64,000 nucleotides of DNA from the NCBI RefSeq assembly GCF_001439845.1, contig NZ_JYLO01000007.1:62001-126000 (forward strand), in the 5' to 3' direction. This document shows, one piece after another, positions 10,315-20,452 of this stretch (positions within the stretch are counted from its first letter, which is position 1; the number at the start of each line of letters is the position of its first letter). Position numbers and translations under genes: made by a program. A model generated the notes under the pieces. It ran no database searches and had not been told where the DNA came from. It worked only from the letters and a program-made list of their open reading frames with translations. This DNA comes from Pseudomonas lactis (GTDB lineage Bacteria > Pseudomonadota > Gammaproteobacteria > Pseudomonadales > Pseudomonadaceae).

Positions 10315-12030
10315 GTGCCAAACCTGCTCTCAACCGGACACTTGTGTTGTACCCGGAACCTGGGCATCGCCCTGCTCTGTCTGTGGGCGCTGCCCGTGGC
10401 TGGCGCCGAAGCGCCGCAGCCAGGCCAGGAAGCCCTGCGCTTGCAGCAACAACAGCAACGCGACCTGCAGCAATTACAACTGGAGCAGCGCCAACGCCAG
10501 ATGCAACGTGGCAGCTTCGGTACACCAGCGGTCACACCGGCCTTGCCAACAGACATCGCCAAGGATGAACACTGCTGGCCCTTGAGCGGTACGCGCCTGG
10601 CCGGGGTCACGCTGTTCAGCCGTGCCCAGTTGAATAAACATATCGAGCCCTACGTGGCGCCTTGCATGGGCGTCACGCAGATCAACCGCCTGCTGGCCGA
10701 GATCACCCGGCTGTATGTCGAGGCCGGTTATATCGCCAGCCGCCCCTATCTGATCAGTGCGCCCGCCGCCGGGCAACCGCTGGATATTCACGTTGAAGAA
10801 GGTTACCTGGAAGCCATCGAACTGGCCGACCAGAGCCTGCCGGTTTCATTAGGCGGGGCATTCCCCGGAATGCTCGGCAAACCACTGAACCTGCGAGACC
10901 TGGAACAGGGCCTGGACCAGCTCAACCGCCTGCGCTCGGTGGACCTCACCGCCGACATCGCCCCAGGCAGCACAGCGGGCGCGTCGCGCATCATCCTGCG
11001 CTCACGCAGCAGTGCCTCGCGCTGGGCCGTGGGCCTGGGCGTGGATAACCTCGGCAGCGCCAGCACCGGGCGTGATCGCAATGCCATCAACTTGAGCCTG
11101 GACAGCCCCCTGCAAATCAACGACTCGCTCAACCTGAGCTTCAGCGACACGCTCAACCATGGGCCGCGCTACAGCCGCAGCCACAGCCTGTTCTATTCCA
11201 TCCCCTACGGCTACTGGACCTACAGCCTGTTCGCCAGCCATGCCGAATACCGCTCGCCGTTCAAGCTCAGCCGCACCACGTTTTACAACAGTGGCCGCAC
11301 CGATCAGGTCAGCCTGCGCAGCGACCGTGTGCTGTGGCGCGACCAGGGCCACCAACTGAGCGCCAACCTACAACTGGCCTACAAAGACGTCGACAGCTAC
11401 CTGCAGAAGGTACACCTGGACATCCAGAGCCCCACCCTGACCGTGGCCGAAGCGGGCCTGAACCTGTTCTGGCTCAACAGCGCGGTGTGGAACCTGGACG
11501 TCAACTACGCCCAGGGCCTGACCTGGTTCGGCGCCGATCGGGATGCCGACCAGGTGCAGAAAAACCGGCCAAAGGCGCAGTTCCACAAGTACCGCGCCAA
11601 CCTCACCCAATGGCGCAACGGCCAATGGTCAGCGCAGCCATGGCAGTGGCAAAGCCAGTTGTCGGTGCAGTACAGCCCGGATGCATTGCCCGCCATCGAA
11701 CAACTGCTGATTACCGATGACTCGGCCGTGCGCGGCTATCGCGAAAACAGCAGCTCCGGTGCTATTGGCGCGGTATGGCGCAACACCTTGCGCCTGCCAC
11801 TCAACACTGACTTGCCGGTGAAACTCACCCCGCGCCTGGGCCTGGACAACGGCTGGGTCAAACACGAACACGGTGCCCAGAGCCAACGCCTGAGCGGCGC
11901 CAGCGCGGGGCTCAACCTGAGCTGGAAGAACGTGCAGCTCGACGTCGATTACCAACGCAACCTCAACACCCCCACAGGTTTTCGCCAGGAGCCGGAGGTC
12001 TGGCTGACGCGCCTTAGCGTGCAGATATGA
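10315..12030 (+). CDS. TpsB outer-membrane transporter (ShlB/FhaC family)
   Basis: Omp85-superfamily pore that exports the TpsA adhesin encoded next. It has 571 aa, as expected. A signal peptide (about residues 13-32, LGIALLCLWALPVAGAEA) is followed by a Gln/Arg-rich helix typical of TpsB N-termini. One or two POTRA domains (about 85-230) precede a 16-strand barrel to the C-terminus. The start is GTG 10315 with AAGGA 6 bases upstream; no in-frame ATG is better. The gap to tpsA is 106 bases, so they probably form one operon. Confidence 0.93.
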   Translation: MPNLLSTGHLCCTRNLGIALLCLWALPVAGAEAPQPGQEALRLQQQQQRDLQQLQLEQRQRQMQRGSFGTPAVTPALPTDIAKDEHCWPLSGTRLAGVTLFSRAQLNKHIEPYVAPCMGVTQINRLLAEITRLYVEAGYIASRPYLISAPAAGQPLDIHVEEGYLEAIELADQSLPVSLGGAFPGMLGKPLNLRDLEQGLDQLNRLRSVDLTADIAPGSTAGASRIILRSRSSASRWAVGLGVDNLGSASTGRDRNAINLSLDSPLQINDSLNLSFSDTLNHGPRYSRSHSLFYSIPYGYWTYSLFASHAEYRSPFKLSRTTFYNSGRTDQVSLRSDRVLWRDQGHQLSANLQLAYKDVDSYLQKVHLDIQSPTLTVAEAGLNLFWLNSAVWNLDVNYAQGLTWFGADRDADQVQKNRPKAQFHKYRANLTQWRNGQWSAQPWQWQSQLSVQYSPDALPAIEQLLITDDSAVRGYRENSSSGAIGAVWRNTLRLPLNTDLPVKLTPRLGLDNGWVKHEHGAQSQRLSGASAGLNLSWKNVQLDVDYQRNLNTPTGFRQEPEVWLTRLSVQI

Positions 12031-12136
12031 GCCCACACCCGTTTTTAGCCTGAGTCACCGCCGTACCTGACCACCCCAGCAGCGTTGCAACGCACAACGC
12101 GCGTCGTGGATCAGCCAACACAGAGCGAGATTATTT

Positions 12137-15100
12137 ATGCCGACTACTCCACACAGCTTCCACCTTTCACCCCAGGGCAAACTGCGCTGGGCCATTGCCA
12201 GCCTGTTCCTGCTGCCGCAGCTCGCGCTCGCCGCAGGCTTGACCGTCGTCGAAGGGCCTGGCGGCACGCCGCAACTGCAAAACCAGGGCGGTGTACCCAT
12301 CGTCAACATCGTCGCGCCGAATGCGGGCGGCCTGTCCCATAACCAGTTTCTGGATTACAACGTCGACCGCCAGGGTCTGGTGTTGAACAACGCCTTGCAG
12401 GCCGGCCAGTCCCAACTCGCCGGGCAACTGGCGGCCAACCCGCAGTTCCAGGGCCAGGCGGCGAGCGTGATCCTCAACGAAGTGATCAGCCGCAACGCCT
12501 CGACCCTCAACGGTGCTCAGGAGATTTTCGGCCAGGCGGCCGATTACGTGCTGGCCAACCCTAACGGCATTTCGGTGAATGGCGGCAGCTTCATCAATAC
12601 GCCCAACGCCAACCTGGTGGTGGGTCGCCCCGAACTCAACGACGGCAAGCTGCAAGCCTTGAGCACCCGCGATGCCAACGGCCAACTGACAGTGCAAGGC
12701 CAGGGCCTGCAAAACCGTGAAGGCTCCATCAACCTGATCGCGCCGCGCATCGACAGTGACGGGCGCCTCAGTGCCCGCGATCAATTGAACCTCACCGTTG
12801 GCCGTAACCAGGTCGACTTCGCCAGCGGGCAAGTGCGCCAGGTGGACCCGGCCAGCAAGACCCAGGACCAACGCATCGACGCGCGCCTGTTCGGCGCAAT
12901 GCAGGCCGGGCGCATCAACATCATCAGCACCGCCGAAGGCGCCGGTGTGCGTGTAGGCGGCGTGCAGGTGCAAGGCACTGACGGGGTGAAGATCAGTTCG
13001 GCCGGCGACCTCGACATCAGCGGCCAGGTGCGTGCCGACAGCCTCGACGCCACTCGCGCTGGCGTGCACAGCCGCCAGGGCGATATCGACTTGCACAGTG
13101 CAAAGGACCTGAGCCTGGCCGCCACCGACGTCAGCGGGCGCAACGTCAAACTTGACGCCAGCCGCAACCTGACCCTCAGCAGCCTGGAAAGCCGCAAGCT
13201 CCAGGAAAAGCGTGAGCAGTGGAACAACAGCAACTTCCTGTTCACCTACGAAACCTACGACCGCACCACCACCGACAAAGACTCGCGCCAGCACAGCAAC
13301 AAGGTCGTGGCGCAACAGGATGCGGCGCTGTCTTCCGGCGCCAACACCGAGATCAAAGCCAGCCATGTGGAAGCGGGCAAAACTCTGCGCGTCAACAGCG
13401 GCGCAGACCTTCAGGTGAACGCCGCCACCGAAACCCATGAAACCCGCGACCAGGGCAACCATCGCAAGCACCTGTGGAAAGCCAACTGGGATAAATCCAG
13501 CAGCGAACAACGCAGCATCACCAGCAGCCTCAAGGCCGGAAAAACACTGGAGCTGACCAGCCAACAGAAGCTGCAATTGCAAGGCGCCGAGCTGAAAACC
13601 CCCGGCGATATTCAACTGGCCGCCCGGCACGTGGAAATCACCAGCGCCAGCCGCACCCAGAGCAGCCGCGACAACGCCTACTCCGGCGACCTCATCGGTG
13701 GCAGCTTCTTCGGCAAGAACGGCGACGGCAACCAAGGCAAGACGTCGAACACCGCTAGCAAGGTCAACGCCGACGGCAAGCTGATCGTCAAGGCCGACGA
13801 CGTGCGCATCAGCGGCAGCCAGGCCCGTGGTGGCAAGCAGGCCAGTGTCATCAGCGACAAAGGTTCGCTGGTGATCGACGGCGTGCAGGACACCTCCCAC
13901 GACAACCGCTACAGCAACGACAGCAAGTTCTTCGGCATCTCCAAGGATGAAAGCCGCAAGAACCTCAAGGACAGCACCGTGGTTGCCAGCGACCTGCGCT
14001 CGGACAGCAACCTCAAGCTGCAAAGCGCCCAGGACATCCGCGTCAGCGGCTCCCAGGTGTCGGCTGGCGGTGAACTGCAGGCGGATGCCAAAGGCGATAT
14101 CAAGGTCGTTGCCGCCGAGAACACCACTCACGACACCACCGGCACCCATACGCGCGGCTTCGATGGCTACGCCAAGGAAACCGAGGGTGTCAGCCGCCAG
14201 TACCGTGCGGGGTTGAGCTATGAAGACCAGCAGCAAACCCGCAAGACCGACACCACCGAACAGCAAGGTTCCAGCCTCAAGGGCGGCAGTGTCGTGGTGA
14301 AGGCCGGTGGCGATGTGAGCATCCAGGGTTCGGACCTCAAGGCAACCGCAGGCGATGCCACCGTCAGCGGCAAGAACGTCGAGCTGTTGGCTGCCCACGA
14401 CAAGCACACCGAAGCCGTCGACAAAACCACCACCGGCGGCAGTTTCTACTACACCGGCGGCATTGATCGGGCAGGCAGTGGCGCGCAGTTCAGCCACCAA
14501 AGCAGCCAAGACACCGCTGAAAAAACCACCGCACAAACCAGCGCCGTGGCCGCGACCGGCAAGCTGACCATCAACGCTGGCAACACCTTCACCAGCGAGG
14601 GTGCACAGGCCAAGGCCGGCGCCGAGCTGCAGGTCAACGCTGGCCAGATTAACAACCAGGCCGCCCATTCCACCGAGACCAGCACCCACAAGGAAAACGG
14701 CTGGACCGCCGACGTCGGCGCCAATGTGGAATACAAAGGCATTACCCGCCCGATTGAAAAAGCCGTCGAGGGTGTGGCCCAGGCCAAATTCCATCAGCCC
14801 GGTTTGCTGGACGCATTCGAGCAACCCAATGTCGGCCTGGATGTGGAAGTCGGCCACACGAACAAAACCGGCACAACGCAGGACAGCACCGCCGCGGTCA
14901 GCCAGTTCAGTGGCGCCACGGTGCAGGTCAATGCAGCCGGCACGTTGCAGGACGAGGGCACCCAATACCGCGCCACCGACGGCGGGCTGAACATCAAGGC
15001 CGGCGAGCACCTTGCCACGGCAGCGGCCAACACCCACAGCAGCAGCGAACAAGGCGTGGACGCCAAGGCTGGCGTGCGGGTCTATACCACCACCGGCGAA

Positions 15101-17092
15101 GACGTGAATGTGCGCGGCAGCGGCCTGGGCGGCAGCAGCGATGTGCGCGAATCCACCCGCACAGCAGTGGTCGGTAGCTATGTGGCCAGCCAAGGCGTGA
15201 GCATCGAGGCCAAGGGCGATGCCCGTTATGAAGGCAGCCAGTTCGACGGCGGCCAGGCTGGGGTTAACCTCAAGACCGGCGGTGAGCTGGCGCTCAACCA
15301 GGCCACCAACACCCAGAGCAAAAACAGCAGCACGCTGCGCGGCAACGGCTCACTGACGGTGGGCACCGCGCCCGGTGCGAATGGCAGCAACATCAACCTC
15401 GGTGCCGGCGTGCAGTTGGATAACAAGCGCCTGGACACCCAGGACAGCCAGGCCCAGGTCGCGACCCTTCAAGGCAGCGGCCCCATCCAGCTCAGCAGCG
15501 GCGCTGACATGACCCTGCAAGGCACGCAGATCGGCAGCACGGGCGCGAAGGCTGGCGATATCAGCCTCAATGCCGGCGGCAAGCTAAACCTGCAAGCCGC
15601 CACCGACAGCCACGTCAGCAACGGCAGCAACCTGGGCGGTGGCCTGACCCTCGGCGCCGGCAAGACCAGCAGCGCTGAAAGCAGCAGCAAGACCGGCAGC
15701 CTCAGCGCCAACTTCAACATCGGCAAAGTGGCGGAGAACGACCAGAGCGCCGTCGTCGGGCAGTTGCACAGCAGCGGCAAGGTCAGCCTCGCCAGTGGCG
15801 CTGATGCAACCGATGCCATCCACTTGCAGGGCACTCAGATCAGCGCAGCCAGCGTTAGCCTGGATGCGCAAAACGGCGGCATCGTGCAAGAGTCTGCGCA
15901 ATCGACCCAGGCCCATAACAACTGGGGCGTTACCCTGGGGGCGGGCGGCAGCGTTGGTAAAACCACCTTGGCCAATGCCGGTGAACATGCGACACCCAAG
16001 ACCCAGCGCGGCATCAATGCGCGGGCCACGGTCGATGTGGATCACCTGCAAGGCACCACCCAGCACAACAGCCTGATCACGGCGGGTGACGTCACCCTCA
16101 ACAGTGCCGGTGATACCCATCTGGCCGGCGCGCGTATCGACGCCGACAAGGTGATCGGCACGGTGGGCGGCAACCTCGTCGTCGAAAGCCGCAAGGACCA
16201 CGTCAACAGCACCCAGGTAAATGTCGACGCCAGGCTGGATGTCGAAAAAAACCAGCCGGGGGTGGTGGATAAGCTGGCCAAAGCCAGCGGCCCACTGAAG
16301 GACAAGGTACAAGCCAAGGCTGAAGGCGCGTTCGACAAGCATCGCGACAAGCTGGAGAACGTCGTCGACAAGGGCACCGGGCACCTGGCGTCGGCCAAGG
16401 ACAGCGTGGTCAACGGCGTGGTTAACGCCAAGGAACGCCTGGGCGAAAAACTCACCCGCAGTGGCAGCTATGACGTGAACCCGCAACCCCGTGGCGCCTT
16501 CGGCACCCGCGTGGACAAGGCCAAGGCTTACCTGGCAGACAAGACCGATGCCCTGGGCACGCGCCTGTCTGGCTTCAAGGATAAGGTCTGGCCAAAAACC
16601 AGCGACAGCTACACCGTCAGTGGCAAAGACACCACCGGCAGCAAGGTGGCCAATACCGCTGAAAGCGTGTTGTTCGGTGACAAGAGCGGCAATACCAGCT
16701 ACACCCCGACCCTGTATCTGGATGTCAGCCATGTGGCCAAGGACAGCGTCACTCAGGCTTCAGGCATTCGCGCAAGCCAGGGCGTCAACCTGCAGGTGAA
16801 GGGTGATACGCAGCTCACGGGCGCGCGGATCAGTGCGCCCAATGGCAAGGTCGAGCTGGGTGGCTCCAAGGTCACCGCAACCACACTGGCCGGCAGCGAC
16901 TACCGTGCCGATGTCGGGCTGAACGTTTCGAAGTCACCGGTCAACCTGGCCCTGGGTGCCAAGGACGAACTGACCCAGAAACACGACGACGCCACGCGCA
17001 AGGACCAAGCCTTCAACCTGGGCCCGCTGCGCGCGGGTGGGCACAGTGAAAGCCAGGCCTTGCAGGCGGGGATTGATCAGGCCATCAACTAA
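12137..17092 (+). CDS. TpsA filamentous haemagglutinin-like adhesin
   Basis: Large secreted beta-helical protein of 1651 aa, exported by the preceding TpsB. A signal peptide ends near LALAAG (about residue 33), followed by the TPS secretion domain with the NPNGI motif at 141-145 and NPN-like NTPNANLVVG. Then come many haemagglutinin repeats rich in Asp, Ser and Gly. Residues about 1370-1490 turn into a Lys/Asp/Ala-rich predicted helical stretch, before beta-type repeats resume. There is no VENN pretoxin motif, no recognised toxin tip and no immunity gene behind it. I therefore infer adhesion or biofilm function rather than contact-dependent inhibition. It contains almost no cysteine. Confidence 0.92.
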   Translation: MPTTPHSFHLSPQGKLRWAIASLFLLPQLALAAGLTVVEGPGGTPQLQNQGGVPIVNIVAPNAGGLSHNQFLDYNVDRQGLVLNNALQAGQSQLAGQLAANPQFQGQAASVILNEVISRNASTLNGAQEIFGQAADYVLANPNGISVNGGSFINTPNANLVVGRPELNDGKLQALSTRDANGQLTVQGQGLQNREGSINLIAPRIDSDGRLSARDQLNLTVGRNQVDFASGQVRQVDPASKTQDQRIDARLFGAMQAGRINIISTAEGAGVRVGGVQVQGTDGVKISSAGDLDISGQVRADSLDATRAGVHSRQGDIDLHSAKDLSLAATDVSGRNVKLDASRNLTLSSLESRKLQEKREQWNNSNFLFTYETYDRTTTDKDSRQHSNKVVAQQDAALSSGANTEIKASHVEAGKTLRVNSGADLQVNAATETHETRDQGNHRKHLWKANWDKSSSEQRSITSSLKAGKTLELTSQQKLQLQGAELKTPGDIQLAARHVEITSASRTQSSRDNAYSGDLIGGSFFGKNGDGNQGKTSNTASKVNADGKLIVKADDVRISGSQARGGKQASVISDKGSLVIDGVQDTSHDNRYSNDSKFFGISKDESRKNLKDSTVVASDLRSDSNLKLQSAQDIRVSGSQVSAGGELQADAKGDIKVVAAENTTHDTTGTHTRGFDGYAKETEGVSRQYRAGLSYEDQQQTRKTDTTEQQGSSLKGGSVVVKAGGDVSIQGSDLKATAGDATVSGKNVELLAAHDKHTEAVDKTTTGGSFYYTGGIDRAGSGAQFSHQSSQDTAEKTTAQTSAVAATGKLTINAGNTFTSEGAQAKAGAELQVNAGQINNQAAHSTETSTHKENGWTADVGANVEYKGITRPIEKAVEGVAQAKFHQPGLLDAFEQPNVGLDVEVGHTNKTGTTQDSTAAVSQFSGATVQVNAAGTLQDEGTQYRATDGGLNIKAGEHLATAAANTHSSSEQGVDAKAGVRVYTTTGEDVNVRGSGLGGSSDVRESTRTAVVGSYVASQGVSIEAKGDARYEGSQFDGGQAGVNLKTGGELALNQATNTQSKNSSTLRGNGSLTVGTAPGANGSNINLGAGVQLDNKRLDTQDSQAQVATLQGSGPIQLSSGADMTLQGTQIGSTGAKAGDISLNAGGKLNLQAATDSHVSNGSNLGGGLTLGAGKTSSAESSSKTGSLSANFNIGKVAENDQSAVVGQLHSSGKVSLASGADATDAIHLQGTQISAASVSLDAQNGGIVQESAQSTQAHNNWGVTLGAGGSVGKTTLANAGEHATPKTQRGINARATVDVDHLQGTTQHNSLITAGDVTLNSAGDTHLAGARIDADKVIGTVGGNLVVESRKDHVNSTQVNVDARLDVEKNQPGVVDKLAKASGPLKDKVQAKAEGAFDKHRDKLENVVDKGTGHLASAKDSVVNGVVNAKERLGEKLTRSGSYDVNPQPRGAFGTRVDKAKAYLADKTDALGTRLSGFKDKVWPKTSDSYTVSGKDTTGSKVANTAESVLFGDKSGNTSYTPTLYLDVSHVAKDSVTQASGIRASQGVNLQVKGDTQLTGARISAPNGKVELGGSKVTATTLAGSDYRADVGLNVSKSPVNLALGAKDELTQKHDDATRKDQAFNLGPLRAGGHSESQALQAGIDQAIN

Positions 17093-17110
17093 AGGGTAAA
17101 GCCACCCCAC

Positions 17111-17210
17111 TGTAGGAGCGAGCTTGCTCGCGAAGAACGTCAACGATGACGCTGGCATGCTTGGAGTACGCGGCGTCCTCAGGTTTTTCGCGAGCAAGCT
17201 CGCTCCTACA
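17111..17210. repeat. REPIN-like inverted repeat, GTAGGAGCGAGCTTGC type
   Basis: Arms TGTAGGAGCGAGCTTGCTCG and complement ending CTCGCTCCTACA, about 100 bp. The arm sequence differs from the GTGGGAGCTGGC copies. Its inside resembles the copy at 49754-49853, sharing CGCGAAGAACGTCAACGAT and the segment before TTTTTCGCGAGC, so the two are recent relatives. Confidence 0.9.
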
Positions 17211-17212
17211 CA

Positions 17213-17674
17213 TCAGTTGAAGAGTGCCTGTAGGTTCTTCATCGCGTCATCGGCAAAGCCTTGCAGGAAGGCTTCGAACGCCGGTACGTCTTCCTGGCCG
17301 CCCGTGTACGGCTGGCCAATGATGGTCCAGGTCGCCAGGCTCTGGGTCGGGCCTTGTGGCACCACCTCCATCAGCGCCCACAGGTTACCAATGTTCAGTG
17401 AGGTGTAAATCAGTGACCAAGTCATGGTCATGGCGTGGTCGTCATGGCTGTTGAGTTGCTCCATCACCACATTGCCGTCCTTGAACAACTTCTTGCGGAC
17501 CGAACGCACGCCCTCGCCGGTCATTTCGATATGGGACAACGCCGGAATAAACTTCGCGAAACCGGCGAAATCGCCGACCACATTCCACACACTGCGAGCA
17601 TCGCCGTTCACGCTGACACTGGCGACGACAGGGTTACCCACCGGGTTACGGACCAGGGTATCGGGTTGTTGCAT
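17213..17674 (-). CDS. SRPBCC-fold protein (polyketide cyclase/dehydrase-like)
   Basis: Small 153-aa protein with the START/Bet v1-like fold: SVWNVVGDFAGFAKFIPAL near the N-terminus, a central LFKDGNVVMEQL strand pair, and a long C-terminal helix FEAFLQGFADDAMKNLQALF. Such proteins bind hydrophobic ligands; the substrate here is unknown. It lies downstream of the efflux operon on the same strand, 86 bases after emrB, so read-through is possible. No signal peptide is seen. Confidence 0.8.
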   Translation of the reverse strand: MQQPDTLVRNPVGNPVVASVSVNGDARSVWNVVGDFAGFAKFIPALSHIEMTGEGVRSVRKKLFKDGNVVMEQLNSHDDHAMTMTWSLIYTSLNIGNLWALMEVVPQGPTQSLATWTIIGQPYTGGQEDVPAFEAFLQGFADDAMKNLQALFN

Positions 17675-17760
17675 AAGAGAGCTCCTCTTTTCCGGGAGGC
17701 CGATAGTGGGCTCCTACCCAACGCAGTGAGCTGTACACATTCAACACCTGCTTGGCGTGG

Positions 17761-19308
17761 TTATGCGTTTTTGGCTGACTGCCGTAACGCCAAGGCCGCT
17801 ACACCACACACGATCAACGCGATACAGGCCACGTAGAACGCATCGCTGTAGGCCATCAGGTACGCCTCGCGCCGCACGGTGTGGATCAAGCCCTCGATCA
17901 CCTGCTGTTGAGTGGGTAACAGCGGGTTGAAGATGAAGGCCTCGCTGTCAGCCAGGCTGGCGCGCAGGCGCTCCTGAAAGGCCGGGGAAAACAGCGTAAT
18001 CGACTCCCCTACCCGCTCAGAGTGAAAGCGCTCGCGCATGGCCACGATCTGCGTCAGGCCCGCCGTGCCCACGGCACCACCCAGATTACGCAGCATGGAG
18101 AACAAGGCCGAGGCCGAGCCGGCTTCATCCTTGGCCAGGCCAGACACCGCCAGTACGGAAAGCGCCACCATGATCAGCGGCTGCCCGATGCCCCGCACCA
18201 CGGTGGACGGAATAATCACGTTGGCGGCGCTGTCCACGTCCAGGTGCGCACCGAGGTAGCACCCCAGGGCCATGATGAAAAAGCCACTGGCAACCATCAG
18301 TTTCGGGTTGAGCCACTTCATCAGGCGCGGCATGAACGGCGCCAGTACCAGTTGCACCATGCCGTAGGCGATCAGGCTGATGCCAATCTCCCGGGCGTTG
18401 TAGCCCTGCAGTTGGGACAAGTAATTGGGCACCAGGAACACCAGGCCGAAAGTGGCCCCGCCGAAGATGAACATCGCTGCGCTGGCCACGCCGAAGTTGT
18501 AGCTCTTGAGCAGGCGCAGGTTGATGAAGGCGCGGCTGCCATACAACTGCGACAGCACGAAGTACACCAGGGCAACGCCGGCGATCAGCGACATCCACAC
18601 AATGAAAACGGAGCCGAACCAGTCCTTGCGGCCGCCTTCTTCCAGCACGATCTGCAAGCCACCCAGGCCGACGATCATGGCGATGATCCCGCCCCAGTCG
18701 CCGCGCTTGAGCAGGCTCAACTGCATGGGTTTGGCATCGATCGACCATGCCACCGCCAACAGCAAGAGAATGCCAGGGGCCAGTTGCAGGTAAAAGATCC
18801 AGCGCCAGGAATAGGCATCGGTCAGCCAGCCACCAATGGACGGCCCGGCGGCCTGGGCGACGCTGTTGGACAGCGCGAACAAGGCCATGCCCATCGCGAT
18901 CTTGCTGGGCGGCAGTTCAGTGATGATCAGCTGGAATGACAAGGGAATCAGCACTGCGCCGGCGGCGCCCTGGATCACCCGAATGATGATCATCACTTCC
19001 AGGTTGGGCGCCCAGGAGCAGGCAATGGACGCCACCAAAAACACAAACGAGCCCACGAGCATCACACGCCGCAGAGAGAACACCTGCACCAACCAGGCGG
19101 TCAGCGGGATCATGACGATTTCCGCGACCAGGTAGGCGGTGGAAATCCACGAGCCTTCTTCGAACGTCGCCCCCAGGGAGCCTTCGATCTCCGGCAGCGC
19201 GGCGCTGGTCACGTGCACGTTCATGCCGGCCATGAAACAGCCGAACAGCCCACCGATCACCGCCACCCAGGCGCGAAAGGAGACGCTCTTTTCCGCCGCT
19301 TCAGTCAT
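17761..19308 (-). CDS. emrB: DHA2-type MFS multidrug transporter (EmrB/QacA)
   Basis: Inner-membrane proton antiporter of 515 aa with about 14 membrane segments, the pump of a tripartite efflux system. Family signs are the early MNVHVTSAALPEI helix, RVIQGAAGAVLIPLS (motif C/B region) and the paired GPSIGGWLTD segment. Its ATG at 19308 overlaps the emrA stop by 8 bases, and an in-frame TTG 18 bases earlier is less likely. It probably exports drugs, biocides or aromatic acids with the EmrA-like and outer-membrane partners encoded upstream. Confidence 0.92.
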   Translation of the reverse strand: MTEAAEKSVSFRAWVAVIGGLFGCFMAGMNVHVTSAALPEIEGSLGATFEEGSWISTAYLVAEIVMIPLTAWLVQVFSLRRVMLVGSFVFLVASIACSWAPNLEVMIIIRVIQGAAGAVLIPLSFQLIITELPPSKIAMGMALFALSNSVAQAAGPSIGGWLTDAYSWRWIFYLQLAPGILLLLAVAWSIDAKPMQLSLLKRGDWGGIIAMIVGLGGLQIVLEEGGRKDWFGSVFIVWMSLIAGVALVYFVLSQLYGSRAFINLRLLKSYNFGVASAAMFIFGGATFGLVFLVPNYLSQLQGYNAREIGISLIAYGMVQLVLAPFMPRLMKWLNPKLMVASGFFIMALGCYLGAHLDVDSAANVIIPSTVVRGIGQPLIMVALSVLAVSGLAKDEAGSASALFSMLRNLGGAVGTAGLTQIVAMRERFHSERVGESITLFSPAFQERLRASLADSEAFIFNPLLPTQQQVIEGLIHTVRREAYLMAYSDAFYVACIALIVCGVAALALRQSAKNA

Positions 19309-20452
19309 GGGCAGCGCCCCGCTCAACCGGGCGGGTGTCCACCGTGGTGATCACCGACATGCCCGGCAGGATAGGTCCGCCTTCGTCATGCTCATCAATG
19401 ACGATCTTCACGGGAAAGCGCTGCACGATCTTGGTGAAGTTGCCGGTGGCGTTGTCCGACGGCAACAGTGCGAACACCGCCCCGGAGCCTGGCGAAAAGC
19501 TCACCACATGGCCTTTGAGCTTGCGCCCCGAATAACTGTCGACGCTGATATCCACCGGTTGGCCGGCACGCATATCGCGCAACTGGGTTTCCTTGTAGTT
19601 GGCCACCACGTAAGCCTGCTGCACAGGCACCACCGCCAGCAGCGGCAAGCCTCGCGCGACGTATTGACGGGTTCGTACTTTGCGCTGCCCCACCACACCG
19701 TCGATGGGTGAGCGGATCAAGGTATCTTCCAGGGCATGCGTCGCCAGGTTCAACTGCGCCTCGGCCTGGCTGCGCCGGGCTATCTGCTGCTGGAGCGAAG
19801 CCTGGGCCAATTGACGGCGGGTGACGGCCACGGTCAAGCGGGTTTCCTGCTGAAGTTGCATCGCCTTGGCAATCTCCACCGCAGCATTGGCCTGGGTGTA
19901 ACTGGCGGCGGCCGTTTCCAGTCGCTGGGTGCTGGCGGCGTGATCGCGCACCAAGCCTTCGTAGCGGCGCTGATCCAGGCTCGCACGGCGCAATTCGGCG
20001 GCCACGCTGCGGGCGTGAGCCTCAGCCTGGGCAACCCCGGCCTTTTGCTGGGCGATCAGGCTGTCAGTGACGTGCAGGTTGGCCTCTTGCGCCGCCACCG
20101 AGGCTTGGGTTTCGGCCAGTTGTGCGCGGGCCTGTGCCAAGCGGGCCTGGTAATCACGGTCCTCGATGCGCACCAGCACATCCCCGGCCCTGACGGGCTG
20201 ATCGTCCTCCACCATTACCTCGGCCACATAGCCTGAGACCTTCGGGCTGATGGGAATCCAGTCGGCCCGCACATAGGCATCATCGGTCTGCTCCAAGTAA
20301 CGGCCAACCGTCATCCAGTACAGGCCGAACACCACCGCCGCGATCAACAACCCAGCGCAGCCCAGGATGAACAGATGCCTTTTGCGGCGTGAGTTGCGCG
20401 CAGGCACCTGCTCATCTTGGACAGCAGTTTTTTCATCAACGGCGATATTCAT
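19301..20452 (-). CDS. emrA: EmrA-type membrane fusion protein (HlyD family)
   Basis: Periplasmic adaptor of 383 aa linking the EmrB-like pump to the outer-membrane factor. One N-terminal membrane segment (LFILGCAGLLIAAVVFGLYW) is followed by a biotinyl-lipoyl half (SPKVSGYVAEVMVEDDQPV), a long coiled-coil hairpin rich in Ala, Gln and Arg, and the second lipoyl half (RSPIDGVVGQRKV). ATG 20452 shares four bases (ATGA) with the stop of the preceding gene, showing translational coupling. Confidence 0.92.
   Translation of the reverse strand: MNIAVDEKTAVQDEQVPARNSRRKRHLFILGCAGLLIAAVVFGLYWMTVGRYLEQTDDAYVRADWIPISPKVSGYVAEVMVEDDQPVRAGDVLVRIEDRDYQARLAQARAQLAETQASVAAQEANLHVTDSLIAQQKAGVAQAEAHARSVAAELRRASLDQRRYEGLVRDHAASTQRLETAAASYTQANAAVEIAKAMQLQQETRLTVAVTRRQLAQASLQQQIARRSQAEAQLNLATHALEDTLIRSPIDGVVGQRKVRTRQYVARGLPLLAVVPVQQAYVVANYKETQLRDMRAGQPVDISVDSYSGRKLKGHVVSFSPGSGAVFALLPSDNATGNFTKIVQRFPVKIVIDEHDEGGPILPGMSVITTVDTRPVERGAAHD

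Noticed and set aside
12167..15193. 1008-codon minus-strand frame inside tpsA
   Set aside because: It mirrors the tpsA codon pattern. The product is Ala/Val/Gly-rich with no domain, while the plus-strand frame has a signal peptide and TPS domain.
17093..17212. CDI immunity gene after tpsA
   Set aside because: The space is filled by a REPIN and the next gene is an SRPBCC protein on the opposite strand.
18022..18939. Long plus-strand open frame inside the efflux transporter gene
   Set aside because: It is antisense to the emrB frame. Its product is His/Gln/Gly-rich with no family features, as expected from an antisense frame in GC-rich DNA.
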